Assembly (NCBI RefSeq): GCF_932526225.1
Contig: NC_064035.1
Span: 5,889,501 to 5,953,500 of the forward strand
Direction: 5' to 3'
Length of the DNA: 64,000 nt
DNA from: Nematostella vectensis
Lineage: Eukaryota; Cnidaria; Anthozoa; Actiniaria; Edwardsiidae
Shown: in pieces, positions 37,101-48,702 of the stretch
Position numbering within the stretch: position 1 is the stretch's first letter
Layout of the letters: each line of letters starts with the position of its first letter
Notes under the pieces: generated by a model
The model's database searches: none
Told to the model about the DNA's origin: nothing
The model's input: only the letters and a program-made list of their open reading frames with translations
Made by a program: the position numbers and the translations under genes

Positions 37101-40100
37101 CACAGACGATACCTGTTGTGGAGAGCAGTCAGTCAAAGGCAGAAAGGGTTGCCCTGTTGGACCACTCCTATCATGCTGTACTGTCGTTTCCCACAGGTAA
37201 TGAACCAAATTTAGATACCAAAATAATCTAATGATATGGTTCTAAAGTTACTATCGTCACATTTTGGGACTACTTTTCATGTTGGTGGAAAGCATTTAAT
37301 TGTAGGGTAGCTGGTCTGGTGACTTCTTAAGTTTTCAAGAAACAAAACAGTTAAAGAACACTTACTTTTGCAACTTGTGTAATTGCAATTCTTAGCTCTG
37401 AATAATAGTTGATCTGTAATGTAATGGTTATCCTGGTAACTAGTAAAAATGACTTTCATTACACTTACTTAAAGGGATTTGTTTTACAAGTGTATTACTA
37501 AACTTTTATTGTGTCACCAGAAATTCCTCTCCAGTTTCATTTTGCATCACTTCTCAAGAAAGGTGGCTTTGAATCTCGCACACAGCCTGTGAAGCCCTTT
37601 CCAGTCAAAACCTCAAACATTGACAAAAAGTAAGTGTGAACAGTTGACTTGTCTGCTTCTAATATTTTTTACCGCCTTTTTAAATGTCTCAAAGGCTTGA
37701 TTTTGACTTCATTTTTAATCAACATTTAGAGATGTGAATAGATCAATAACAGATATGAACTAATAACTATTGTAAAAGTAGGGATCTAAAGAACAAAAAG
37801 AAAATTAGTGGTTGAGATTTTGGTTGGTGTTTGTGTTTTTTTATCTACACCTTTTGGTGTTTTCATTTTCAATGAGGTAGTCTTGGAAACTTCTTTCAAA
37901 TCATTGACCTGTTAGAATTAATTATGAAATGGAGTGTGTAAGAATACAAGATGAGATGAGGTCATCACTATATTTATACCTCAAGCCACTCTGTTTATAC
38001 AACTGCTTTCTCTCTGTCTGCAACAGTTCTAAGTGTACACATTATATTTTATGTATTATGTATAGAGAAGTAGTATGACAAAACATCTACATTTTCACCT
38101 TCATTCTATTTTGTTAATATATCTGAGAAAATAATTACTTTCTAAGATGCATTGTACAACATTTCAAAAGTTGTTCACTATTTTGACTATGACAAATGAT
38201 GCACATCTTAATTTTTTTATTACCATGAAATATTTATTTGATTTTTTTTGACAACTTAAGCTATTATCTCTTAACTCCATCATCTTGTTGCCTAGGAAAC
38301 AGAAGTCTAATCGTCGAGCTCAGCTGGCCAAAGGAGCTGCTGCCTCGCTGCTCTCATCTGCAAGTATGTGCCAAAACTGTCAGTTTAATGCTCAAGTGGA
38401 CGAACAAAAACTTAGCTTACAAACAGAAGAATGTATAGAAACTAGTTTGAATAACTAGAGCAGAGATTGACGAACGTATCTCAAAATATTCAAATAGTTA
38501 ATTATTGTCAGGCAATTATTAGGTTTTGTACCTTTTTCTCAATAGTGGTTGTTTCAACATAGTGCAGGCTTTGTTCTTATTGTGCCAAATTTATGTGTGT
38601 TTAGAACTTCGAAACCAGAAATATGAAAGAAAGCGCAACTTCAGTAGCCTCCCTTCAACTCCTAAGAATGCAAAGAGTGACAGTAGGGAGTGCCATACTG
38701 ACAACATTCCCCGCAAGAAGCGAGCAGCTGCCATTAGTGCCGGTAAGCAGCCTTGATAACTGATCTTTTACTGTAGTGTTGTCCAAATAATTCCATATGA
38801 ATCAACCATGAGGGAAGGGTATTTTTGTTCATTGTTTGTTTTGCCTTTAGTTGGCAGGGTATTTTTTTTTCCACTGTAAAAAGTGCTTGACCCCTAACTA
38901 GTACTGTATGGCAACATTAACAATGTACAGCCTTAAATGGTTTAATCAATAATCTTATTATGCTGTTGATATTAATGTGCAATAAATGCACTTTTCCAGT
39001 AAGTTGGTGTTGTTTTATAGGGTTTTTAAAGAGCGTTAATCAGCCTTTCCTGTGCAGCTGTTTCTTTTTAAATACAACAGTCAGTTTGCAAGAAACTTCA
39101 AAATGACCATCCACAGTTGAACATTTTTATTTTAATAACAATCCTTGATTGGAAATTGAGGGGGTATGATAAATTAGGATATTGGTTTACTTTATTTAGG
39201 GTATATAGTAAACTAAATATATGTCTTTTAATATAGCAGCCCAGCTTCAGAAACGGGCTAGAAGTTTATCGTTGCCGTGCACAGCAGCATCCAGCCCATC
39301 CACACCTGCATCATCGCCCAGCCCAACACCACCGCTTTCTAATTCACTGCCACCTTCCACGCTTAGTCTGATGCTTCGTAAAAAGAGGACAAGCAATGCA
39401 TTTGACATTAACAATATTGTGATACCCTACTCAATGGCGTCATCCACCAGAGTTGAGAAACTTCAGTACAAGGAGATCCTCACACCCAATTGGCGTGTGC
39501 TGGAAATTGAAAATGAAGAGGAGCAGCCTCAAGAGGAAGTCCCAGAAATAGAGGTGAGATTCCTTTCTTATCAGGATTATATAAGTTGTTTTAGTTAACC
39601 ATACAAGTATTAATTTTTCCAACAAAAATGTTGTTATCCGAGAAATGCATATATGTAGGTACCCTTTGTTTAGCTGTCATTATGTATTTCTGGTTAGGTA
39701 AACATTTTATACATGTATATATAAATTCAGAGGAGCTTGCAATACAGAATTAGTTGAGGCCTTTGAATAGTTATTTGTATTAGTTGGGCGTTGCTCGCTT
39801 GTAATGGCAAGCCTACTATTTGTAATTTTTTTTTGTAATAGACTCAGTGTTGCATCTGAAGCCATTTGTCTAAATGATAGCCTGTCTTTCAGGAGGACCA
39901 GTTTGAAGACTTGAGGGATGAGGTGATGGCTCAGCGACATGACATCTGCGAGGAGCAGGAGAGAAGGAGATTCCTGGGCTATCTGAACAAGAAGCGCAAG
40001 CGATCCTCTCGACAGAGTAGTGAAACAGATGGAGGCTTTGAAGCAGGCAGCACCCCGCCAGGCACACCATTGTTACACTCACCCTCCCCCACTTCAGCAA

Positions 40101-40522
40101 GCGTGCCTGCTCCGTCGGCCATCACCCCATCACTACACCGCTCATTCTCGCTAGACACCAAACTGGGTCACAGACGCTCCTCTTCAACAGAAAGCCTGCA
40201 GCGTATACCAGATACCCCAGGGGAATCTTGGCCAACTGTTAACCCCTGGCAAGAGCGAACATTCCCACTCTCTGATGCAGATGAGGCAGCACTCAAGCTC
40301 CCTACGCCCATGCCGACGCCCATCCCATCCAGGCCAACATCCCCCATGGCATCTGCACCACCCAGCCCCATGTGTTCACCTCTTGCCAGTCCCGAAAGTG
40401 TTGAGAGCAACGATACGATCGAGGATAAAAATGAATGGACGGTCAAACTTGTGACTACTGAACAAGAGAGTGGCGGCGAGCAGCCACGCAAGGGCATTGT
40501 CTTAAAATTGGCTAAAAGATAA
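34199..40522 (+). CDS. KANSL1: KANSL1, scaffold of the NSL histone acetyltransferase complex (7 exons)
   Basis: Nuclear scaffold that joins KAT8 (MOF) to the NSL complex for histone H4 acetylation. Exons: 34199-35331, 36496-37196, 37521-37629, 38296-38363, 38605-38742, 39237-39553, 39893-40522; all phases agree and give 1031 residues (human 1105). The start MAQMAPALTEAN resembles the human N-terminus. A basic coiled segment lies at ~188-225 (RAKKLEKRLRRLQ). A second one in exon 2 (SQWSWLQSQIVNLERQIRRY) matches the coiled region before the VLSFP motif. The PEHE domain, which binds KAT8, spans ~768-860 and is split by the last intron: DINNIVIPYSM, then KLQYKEILTPNWRVLE, then the RRRFLGYL region. 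The Ser/Pro-rich C-terminal tail is long. A polyadenylation signal AATAAA is at about 41087. Confidence 0.95.
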
Positions 40523-41232
40523 TCACAAATATTAATCGCAAAATGATGTGTGTTTGCTAATAATTTTGTGAGTGTAATGGGGATGACAAGAGCTTATTAC
40601 AATATCGAGCTGGTGATCGGAGACATTGCTCTTTAGAGTAGCCCATGGTTTCGTTTTGTCAGCTCGCTGTTGTATAGTCATTAGTATAATTGCCTGAGCC
40701 TGTCTTGTAGATACATTTTTATTGATTAAGGTATGTTGTAGCCTTGTATGCTTGATAGCTAACTTTATATTTACACAGATCAGCTCTTGTCTTCCGAAGT
40801 CTGCTTTTTGTCAAATTGTTATCCTCATTAAGGTTTGTTGGTAAAATGTCGATGTGTAAAGGTGAAAGGAAATTTTGTAAATTCACTCTTTAATAACCAA
40901 ATCCATGCACTTAGACGTTCATAATTGAGTGTATCTCCCACATTGGCTATACGTAATTTTCCTTGACATTGTATATATCAGTATATTATATAGTACTTTT
41001 ACATCCACGTTGCCTATTCTGTATATTTGGAGTTAAGGTTTGTAGAGTTTTGCCCATGTAAAAAGGATATGATACAATCCTTGTTAATAAATCATTTCTA
41101 CTATTTAGTTGTGTTGAGTATTAAAGTATCGCCATATTTCTGTATCTAGTGACCACTCGTTTGAGCGTAGCCGCTATCTGAATGTCCGATAGTATTCTAT
41201 TTTCAATACGTAACTTTATTGAAAATGTAATA

Positions 41233-41332
41233 ATTACATTAACATTAAAAATACGGCATATCTGTGAACATCATTCTTCATATACAGTCATCGAGTGCGT
41301 CACTCACACGTCAATTAGAAGAGAGAGAAAAA
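41233..41332 (+). repeat. ~100 bp duplicated segment, copy 1
   Basis: Shares ACATTAACATTAAAAATACGGCATATCT-type sequence, CTTCATATACAGTC, TCGAGTGCGTCACTCA and ACGTCA-TTAGAAG with 42384-42478 in the same orientation, followed by an A-rich tract in both. It is a local direct duplication or two copies of one small element. Confidence 0.75.
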
Positions 41333-42341
41333 AAACTACGTCAATCGCCGAAATCATCAAAAGCAGGATTATTTCCCATGGATTCCTGTCATCAGGACCC
41401 TAGATGTGGTCGTTAAATATCGAATATCACACAAAAGACGTTTGAACTAAATAGCATAATGGATTTAGTGTAGCCTACGTAGCAAGCGTTTCTGGTGAGT
41501 TTCAACGGAAGTAAAGAACAAAACCGCGCGAAGAATGGGGAGAGAGAATAATTCTCAATTTCAATGGAGCAAAAAGGGCGCGGTCGTACCTTAGCTGCCG
41601 CGCTCTGATTCCTGGTGTATTGAAACTTTAAATCCGAGGAGACAAGGTCTGTGGTTCGTTCTAGTAAACGTAAGAATCTTTGTTACCAAGGTTGAAAAAG
41701 TGTCAACAAAATGTTACGCGTATACTGCAAAAAAAACCCCAGATAAATCAGACTATCAGAACCTGCTTTTTTCGACCACCGGCAGAGAAAAGAGATGGGA
41801 CACAAAGTGGTTAAAGGTAGGTTCGCCCCTGCAAATCCTTCATGGTATTCGTTGTGGGAGTTCAGTTACAATAAAACACTATGAGCCGGATTAGCGTATT
41901 ATGGGCACTAGCACGTAACCCCTAAACACATCCGTTTCAGACCTGCTCTCAAATTGATCAAATTCTTGCACCGCTTGGGTTTGGTTTAAAGGTTTAAAAT
42001 TCCCTCAGTACAACATTGCAATCTGGGTGCCGTAAGTTTGTATAAACTAGAACTCATGCCAAATCACCAAATTTTCAGAACATCGAGGCTGAGAAAGCAG
42101 AATTATTTATTTTTTTTTAGTCCTGATGCGTTCTAAAATACAGAATCAAATTGTGCTTGTAGTAACAACCTTATTATTGCTTTTGATCATTATTATAAAG
42201 GTCTTCTTAATAATTCATAGGGTATACACTAAAGTTGGATGTGTAATTGAGAGTGTAATTGGAATCCTGTGGACATTTGCTTTTCAAGTACGCGCATTGC
42301 TATATGTGCAGATTTCTATTCATTTGTTAATGAATAACATT

Positions 42342-42377
42342 AAAAATACATTAACATTTTAATGTTAATGTATTTTT
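42342..42377. repeat. 36 bp palindrome with 17 bp arms
   Basis: Arm AAAAATACATTAACATT, two-base loop TT, then the exact reverse complement. It immediately precedes copy 2 of the ~100 bp duplicated segment. Confidence 0.9.
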
Positions 42378-42383
42378 AAAAAA

Positions 42384-42478
42384 ATACATTAACATGAAAA
42401 ATACGGCATATCTATGATTTCTTCATATACAGTCTTCGAGTGCGTCACTCATACGTCACTTAGAAGGAAAAAAAAAAA
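42384..42478 (+). repeat. ~100 bp duplicated segment, copy 2
   Basis: Partner of 41233-41332, with the same word order and an A run at its right end. Differences are substitutions and short indels. Confidence 0.75.
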
Positions 42479-42609
42479 AAGAAAAACACGATAACGGTCA
42501 CCAAGAGAGCACTTGCGGCCATTTAAGCCTAGACGCCCAGGTAAGGAAAAACAGAACTACACAAATGATCAATAATAATATTATTTTAAGTCGCTAGTGT
42601 GATTAGCAC

Positions 42610-42720
42610 AATGTGATTTTTTCATAAATGAAAAAATATTTTGCTGCTATCTGAGATTTGGCGAAATCCCAGCCTGGACGTTCTTATAAAAAAGGTTCTT
42701 ATATAAGAAAAAGAGTGTAT
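42610..42720. repeat. fragment of the 60482-60728 element family
   Basis: Shares TTGCTGCTATCTGAG, GGCGAAATCCCAGCCTGGAC and TTCTTATAAAAAAG with the right half of 60482-60728. A second TTCTTATATAAGAA palindrome directly follows. Confidence 0.6.
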
Positions 42721-43236
42721 TTTTAGAACGCATCCGTAAAATTGATTCTGCGATCAGAAAATGATCGCAGACTCTTCGCTGTGATTTAAAAAGACAATGA
42801 GTGCTGGCAATAATAATAATAAAATAAGTTTCCTTATCCCCCCTCCCCCTTCTTCTCCTGTTTGCGCTCGCCCCATTTTTCGCGAAACGCTTACTACGCA
42901 GGCTACATTTAGGGAGGCATAAGGGCTTGCGTTTGGCTCCACCAAACCGTCATGACTGTTCATTGAAGGATATGTGCTTATATTTCCCTGCGATTTCCAC
43001 AAAAATTATACTCAACTTCGACATAGAAAAGGAGTTATTTCGAATATTTCTTGTAATTAACAAGTATCCGCTCTTGCCATTAGGAACTCATTAGAACTTA
43101 GTAGGAACTAAACCTGGAACCAAGAGCTTTTAGGATCACCGGAAAAACAAAACAAAGGAATCAAGTTTTTTTTACAGTTATAGCGATGTTTTATCTTTAC
43201 CAATTAAGGTTAATGAATAGAAAGAAATCTACAATA

Positions 43237-44412
43237 TCATGTCGACTCCACGCCAATATGATAGGAACAAGAAATCGTGGAAACGGACATTCGAGTGGAT
43301 GCAGTCTGCGCAGTTGAACAAGTTGCCAGACATTCTTCACTACGACTCAGTTCCACAGAGAGTGGCAAACCACTCTGAGGAGGAACCACGGCGGCAGGCC
43401 CATCTGCTGCATATCTACTGCTCGCATCTTTGGCGAATTTCACACGCTTGTGTGGCTTTCTCCGGTGGAGTATGATACTGATCCTCGGGTTCCTCAAAGC
43501 GTAAATGATTGGATTCCATGAAATAGAGCTAAACGCAAAACAAATGATTATTGTAGTTAAAATATCGTTGTCAACCGTTTTCGATGGCCAGTGGTAAGAG
43601 TTATAAAATCCTATCCCCCAGTACAGAGCCCAGCTTGTTAGAAATAACAGGAATATAATAAACATTGTCCGTGCTGTCCTGATTTCTGCAGTAAAGCGCA
43701 CCATTTTAGGGTTGCCCGAGCCCAAAGGGCGGACAAGATTGTATCCTCGCCACAAAGGGCGTGCAATTTTACAATAAAGAACCAATGTTGCTGTCAGCGG
43801 AACAAAGAAACAGCAAGTGATCAGCAATAGATTAGTGACGCGTGAAAAGGAAGTGTTTGGCGGTTTCAAATATGGCAAACAACTATGAAAGTGTATGAGC
43901 TGTGATGAGCCTAATGTACACTTAGTTTCGCTCGGGTTAGCAAGAGTCCAGCCACAGGCATACCCAATGCTAAGAAGCCACGTTACCAAGATCATACGTG
44001 TAGATGTTATAGCAGAAAGCTTGCTTTTCGTCATAGACTTGATCGCATGATGTCTCTCTATCGCGATAAGTAAAAGTGCCAGCATCGAAACGGCGGCAAA
44101 CAAGGCGAAGAAAAACCCAAACATCGAACAAAGCCATGCAGAGAGCTGCACCCGTGATAAAATGCTGAGATACATTGGAACGCAAAACACCGCAAAGAGC
44201 AAATGACCAATGGCCATGTTGACGATATGTGCGTTTGTTACTGTCTGTAGCTGGTAATGGCGAGCTACAATAAGACAAATGACCCCATTGCCGAGCACGC
44301 AAAAGAATAGCGAAGCGATTAAAGTTACATGCAGCGAGGTCTTCAATCCATGTTCAATCGTTTCACAGGGGTACATAGTATTATTATTATTACTCTCGTT
44401 AAGAAAGGGCAT
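43237..44412 (-). CDS. orphan class A (rhodopsin-like) GPCR, intronless
   Basis: 391-residue seven-transmembrane receptor at the plasma membrane; the ligand is unknown. The N-terminus has an NES glycosylation sequon (residues 5-7). TM1 contains GNGV (41-44). TM3 is marked by C95 and the E119-R120-H121 form of the ERY motif. TM7 has NPIIY at 300-304, followed by a basic helix-8 region. Departures from the class consensus are His70 where TM2 normally has the sodium-site Asp (NMAIGHLLF for NLAxADLLF), and TSWALYW in TM6, which keeps the Trp but has Leu in place of the proline kink. All seven hydrophobic segments and both termini are present, so it looks like an intact gene. Single-exon GPCRs of this type are common in cnidarians. 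Confidence 0.88.
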   Translation of the reverse strand: MPFLNESNNNNTMYPCETIEHGLKTSLHVTLIASLFFCVLGNGVICLIVARHYQLQTVTNAHIVNMAIGHLLFAVFCVPMYLSILSRVQLSAWLCSMFGFFFALFAAVSMLALLLIAIERHHAIKSMTKSKLSAITSTRMILVTWLLSIGYACGWTLANPSETKCTLGSSQLIHFHSCLPYLKPPNTSFSRVTNLLLITCCFFVPLTATLVLYCKIARPLWRGYNLVRPLGSGNPKMVRFTAEIRTARTMFIIFLLFLTSWALYWGIGFYNSYHWPSKTVDNDILTTIIICFAFSSISWNPIIYALRNPRISIILHRRKPHKRVKFAKDASSRYAADGPAAVVPPQSGLPLSVELSRSEECLATCSTAQTASTRMSVSTISCSYHIGVEST

Positions 44413-45749
44413 ACTTTTAGTTCAAATCGAGCCAAATTAATGACTCGTCCTGTTAAAATTATCCACGATTCTTTTTTTCTGACGTTTTTATCCTCTGGCT
44501 TGGATGTTCTTCCCTCGAAGTTATAATGCTTTTAGTGCCTTGTCTACTTATTTGTTTTCTGCCATAATGACATCAGTTTTCCTCCGTATAGTAATATTAC
44601 AGGGAACCAAATGTGATCGCTTCGACGTTTATACATCCACCTTATCGTTGTTGTTCTTACATGGTGTCAGAAGTCTATAAACCAGGTTGAATGTGCCCTG
44701 ATCATTCGCCTCTCGTCAGATCTCCGATTCCGATGGCAGATGTTACGCGCGGCAATGGCTCATTCCGTATTCAAAATGACACCCTTAGATGACGAGAAAA
44801 GCCGAATTTTAATAGAATTCACAGTCTGAGATCTTATGCTCTTGTTAGATTTTATGGGCATACGGTCCATTTACCTCAACTGACTTTTAAAAGGTACCAA
44901 TAAAATGCCAAGTACAATTGTTTTTGCAGCACGATTTCCTTGAAGATATTATGTGGCCAGTAAATGCATTAGAAAAGATAGTGTTCACTCTGGTTATAAA
45001 CACAGGTGTTTTAAAGCGGGTGGTTGTATGCAAACGGCCGAGGAACACGTATAACTATCCTGTGCATGACGAATGTTTGAAAAACATTGCACGGTACGAG
45101 AAGCTTTTATTGCTTACCCAAAGTTATGCAATTCGAAGTTTTTTTAGTAACCTAGCGATCAAGTTTTCCTTTTCGAGGTATAATTGATCTTAAAATAAAA
45201 ATTACACAAATGTGTAAAGGTGACAAAGCAACAATTTATAGCTCGAAAAACATAACTTGCTGATAACATGTAATATTTAAGTTTTTAGTTTGTTTTTATT
45301 AATTAGCTTTTATGGATATTTTTCAGCTGCGTAGCCAGGATTTTTAACAGGAGGGGGCCCAAAAGGCCCTTTCAAGGCATTTTCTCCTGTATTTTAGATA
45401 ATGTCTCATACATTTACTGTATTTTTGGCCCGCTGGGCCACCCCCCTGGCTGCGCCCTTGTTTTTTTTTGATATACTAGTTAATGATAAGCGTTAATTGC
45501 TTAACTTTTTTAATATATTGTAGCCAGCTATAAATATAGTAATTATCATTTTGTCCTTTGTTGATCTCAACTGTATGTTATTAAAAAAAAACCGTTTATC
45601 TTCAAGGTATAGGGTATTTTTAATTTCTTTACTTTTCTTGTACGTCAACGTTTATTAAGCGGAATTCGCTAGCTATCTAAGTGGACCGCTTAATACAATA
45701 AAATACAAGAATCTTTATTTACCGAGGGTAGCATATTAACCGATTAAAG
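44413..45749. other. intergenic, no supported gene
   Basis: Upstream region of the orphan GPCR. A short frame at 44918-45187 has no recognisable domain. The only structured item is the inverted-end element at 45325-45465. Confidence 0.45.
45325..45465. repeat. short element with inverted ends (CTGCGTAGCCAGG family)
   Basis: The left end GCTGCGTAGCCAGG and right end CCTGGCTGCGCCC are imperfect inverted repeats about 140 bp apart, with G-rich and C-rich flanks (GGAGGGGGCCCA and GGGCCACCCCC). It is a small non-autonomous element with no coding capacity. Confidence 0.6.
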
Positions 45750-46015
45750 TTTTCTAACATATGGCCCTCAAAAGAGGTACCACTGGCCCTCAACAGAGGT
45801 ACCACTGCCATTTTTTTACCAAAGGACTGACCTCCATAAAGAGACCACTTGGCATATCTTAACAAAAGGACTAACCTCTATCCACTTGGCTAGGTCAGTA
45901 CAAGGTGACCGTTTAATAGAGGTACCATTCTATCTAAATAGCTCAACCAAAGGACTAGCCTCTATTAAAAAGACCACTTGGCATGGCTCCCAAGGTGACT
46001 GTTTAATAGAACCCA
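45750..46015 (+). repeat. left part of the ~91 bp minisatellite, diverged
   Basis: Degenerate copies with AGAGGTACCACTG, AAAGGACTAACCTCTAT and GACCACTTGGC words. These are the same unit as 46437-47230 but with more substitutions, and the array is cut by the Penelope-like fragment. Confidence 0.75.
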
Positions 46016-46437
46016 GAGTTATTTTTTTAAACGATATTTCGGCAGGCCAATACCTGCCTTCTTTAGGTTATAAATGAGTTACAGTGGCATGTTACAGCTA
46101 GTATATGTACAGTGTTCATTGATGATTAACTAACAAAGATAAAAATAGTAATTGAGTAAGAAGTAACTTAACGAAAATAGTGGATGATGGTAAATAGAGT
46201 GGTGTGGATTACTAAACGGTTCACGCCGGTTGAGGCCACCGAGTGTCAGCCGTCAGTGTGGCTTCTCTTGCTTTGCGGTTGTTTGTTATTTTTTCAATAG
46301 GTATGAGCTCTATGTCAGAAGTGGAGTGGTTAGGTTTCAGAAAGTGTTTAGCGGCGCGGCAAGCTTTCTGTCGGTAATTCGAAGACGGTAATAATGGAAC
46401 TATTTCTGGCTGCACGCAGGCTACTTGGCTAGGGGCC
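46015..46437 (-). mobile_element. Penelope-like retroelement 3' fragment
   Basis: On the minus strand a decayed frame reads AAKHFLKPNH, then IELIPIEKITNNRKAREA. This is the pattern at the end of the GIY-YIG endonuclease of Penelope-like elements. A shift of frame then gives a GGLNRREPF-like ending. Further 3', the motif GAAGGCAGGTATTGGCCTGC followed by CGAAATATCG resembles the GAAGAAGGC...CCGAAATAT signature found downstream of these pol genes. The piece has no RT domain and is not functional. It sits between two blocks of the ~91 bp minisatellite. Confidence 0.65.
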
Positions 46438-47230
46438 CTAAGGTGACCGTTTAGTAGAGGTACCACCGGGTCTAAATACGTTACCAAAAGACTAACCTCT
46501 ATTTAAGAGGCCACTTGGCTAGGTCAGTACAAGGTGACCGTTTAATAGCGGTACCACCGGGTCTAAATACGTTACCAAAGGACTAACCTCTATTTAAGAT
46601 GCCACTTGGCTAGGTCAGTACAAGGTGACCGTTTAATAGCGGTACCACCGTATTTAAATACCGTTTCCAAAGGACTAACCTCTATTAAAGAGGCCACTTG
46701 GCTAGGTCCCTAAGGTGACCGTTTAATAGAGGTACCACCGGGTCTAAATACGTTACCAAAGGACTAACCTCTATTAAAGAGGCCACTTGGCTAGGTCAGT
46801 ACAAGGTGACCGTTTAATAGCGGTACCACCGTATTTAAATACCGTTTCCAAAGGACTAACCTCTATTAAAGAGGCCACTTGGCTAGGTCCCTAAGGTGAC
46901 CGTTTAATAGAGGTACCCCCGGGTCTAAAAACGTTACCAAAGGACTAACCTCTATTTAAGAGGCCACTTGGCTAGGTCAGTACAAGGTGACCGTTTAATA
47001 GCGGTACCACCGTATTTAAATACCGTTTCCAAAGGACTAACCTCTATTAAAGAGGCCACTTGGCTAGGTCCCTAAGGTGACCGTTTAATAGAGGTACCAC
47101 CGGGTCTAAATACGTTACCAAAGGACTAACCTCTATTAAAGAGGCCACTTGGCTAGGTCCCTAAGGTGACCGTTTAATAGCGGTACCACCGGGTCTAAAT
47201 ACGTTACCAAAGGACTGACCTTGGCTAGGT
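46437..47230 (+). repeat. ~91 bp minisatellite with an internal inverted repeat
   Basis: About nine copies of a unit that runs CTTGGCTAGGTC, AGTACAAGGTGACCG, TTTAATAGAGGTACCACC, GGGTCTAAATACGTTACC and AAAGGACTAACCTCTATTAAA. Two sub-types alternate: TCAGTACAAGG with TTTAATAGCGG, and TCCCTAAGG with TTTAATAGAGG. Within a unit TTTAATAGAGGT and ACCTCTATTAAA are exact 12-base complements. Confidence 0.92.
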
Positions 47231-48702
47231 CTTTGGGGTTTGGTATCAATGCAAAAGGCAGCGCGCAAGCGGGGTGAAAATATTCATTTCAACTGTATGA
47301 TCCCAACGAAGCGAGACCACATAAGTTTATTTTTCAATGTGGCTTACAGGGCGCGCCACGCCCTTGCCTAGGGTAACACTAAAACGCTAAACATGTCTCA
47401 CGCAAAACCAAGTTTCGTTGCAAAAAGAAAAAAAGAATTTCACCATGGGCAAACTTTTTTTTTCAATTTGCATCAAATCCATTTAGTGAAACAAAGATGT
47501 TATAAAGCTTCAAGACATCACCCTCTTCCATAGTCAGTATTTATTAGTATGGTATATTATTATCTATATACTAGTACATTCTAAACGTACATCTATTCTA
47601 ATTTAAGAACACAACAGGGCGACAAATACCTACGGCGCCGTTTCGATCGTAATAACCTAAAACGGTATTGGTTGTCTCAGAATAGTGATGAATTTTTCTT
47701 TTGAAGTTTTCTAAGAAATCTACTCGAGTTTTGCAAGAAAAGAAACAATGAACAGGGCCAAGATACATGTCACCCATGGAAAGAAAATCGTCCGGTGGAT
47801 CTCTCAACTTTACAAAAAAGGTTTGAGTCTTTCCACTGCAGTCACGTTATTTTCAACTTCTACTAACGTTAGATTTGCGAGGTGCAACCAAAATAAGACA
47901 ATACAATAAATAAATCATGACACAATCGATCTCGCATGACTACAAGAAATTCAAGGCACGATTTTGCGATTAACAGCGAAAATCATTATTAGACCTTATA
48001 AACGAGTTTGTTTCATAAAAATGGTGTAAAATAAAAACACGAGGTGAGAACCTTTAGCAGTTTAATATATCTATTTTACTTTTTACTTAAATTAATTATA
48101 ATTTATGTCTTTTTACCTTAAACTGATTAAATCAATCTATGGAAAACAACACACTTGTCTTTCCTTCGCACTCGTTAAGTGTCATGTAACTACAGTTTTC
48201 TTCCAGCAAACTCTAACTATTGGCATGAAGCGCATACAAGCATAGAAAACGCGTTCATCTCCCCCTCATCTAAACTGTAAGAAAATAGATAAAATATAGA
48301 ACGGGGGAATTGTAGACACGAACGATATCTCTACCTGCGGATCTGTGTTCAACTACCTCATCCTGAAACTCCTTTCGCCCCGTAACAACAGACCTTTGGT
48401 ATACAAAAGCCACCTACCTCGGAAGTTGTAATGATAATCTTATGGGTATCAGACTAACGCGATAGGAAAATAATACTATGAATATGTTAAGTTAGAAATA
48501 CACAATATTTCTTTGAATTAGAACCAGGGATCTAAGGAGCGCATGGACTAAACAAGGCAGATCCGACACACCGTGATACCCTGGCGCGAATACGAGGAAA
48601 TATGTCCTACTGTTGTATGTATAGTATTTATAGGCGGCTCAAATTTTAAAACCGAGATGATGATAGTATGTACATAGGTAATAGTGGCTATGTCCTGTTT
48701 GG
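47231..48702. other. intergenic region 3' of the HIF-alpha gene
   Basis: AT-rich, no recognisable coding sequence. The right end should hold the 3' UTR of the HIF-alpha gene (minus strand). A short frame at 47598-47807 has no known domain. Confidence 0.45.

Larger units (their letters stand above)
40523..43236. other. intergenic region with KANSL1 3' UTR and duplicated segments
   Basis: The first ~570 bp is probably KANSL1 3' UTR, ending near AATAAA at ~41087. The rest is AT-rich and contains a ~100 bp segment present twice (41233-41332 and 42384-42478), a near-perfect palindrome (42342-42377) and a fragment of the TIR-bearing element family (42610-42720). No protein family is recognisable. 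Confidence 0.5.

Noticed and set aside
44918-45187. 89-codon plus-strand frame near the orphan GPCR
   Set aside because: No known motif and no clear splice or promoter context.
46437-47230. Regular repeat array that could be taken for CRISPR
   Set aside because: The units are contiguous with no unique spacers, no cas genes are present and the DNA is plainly eukaryotic.
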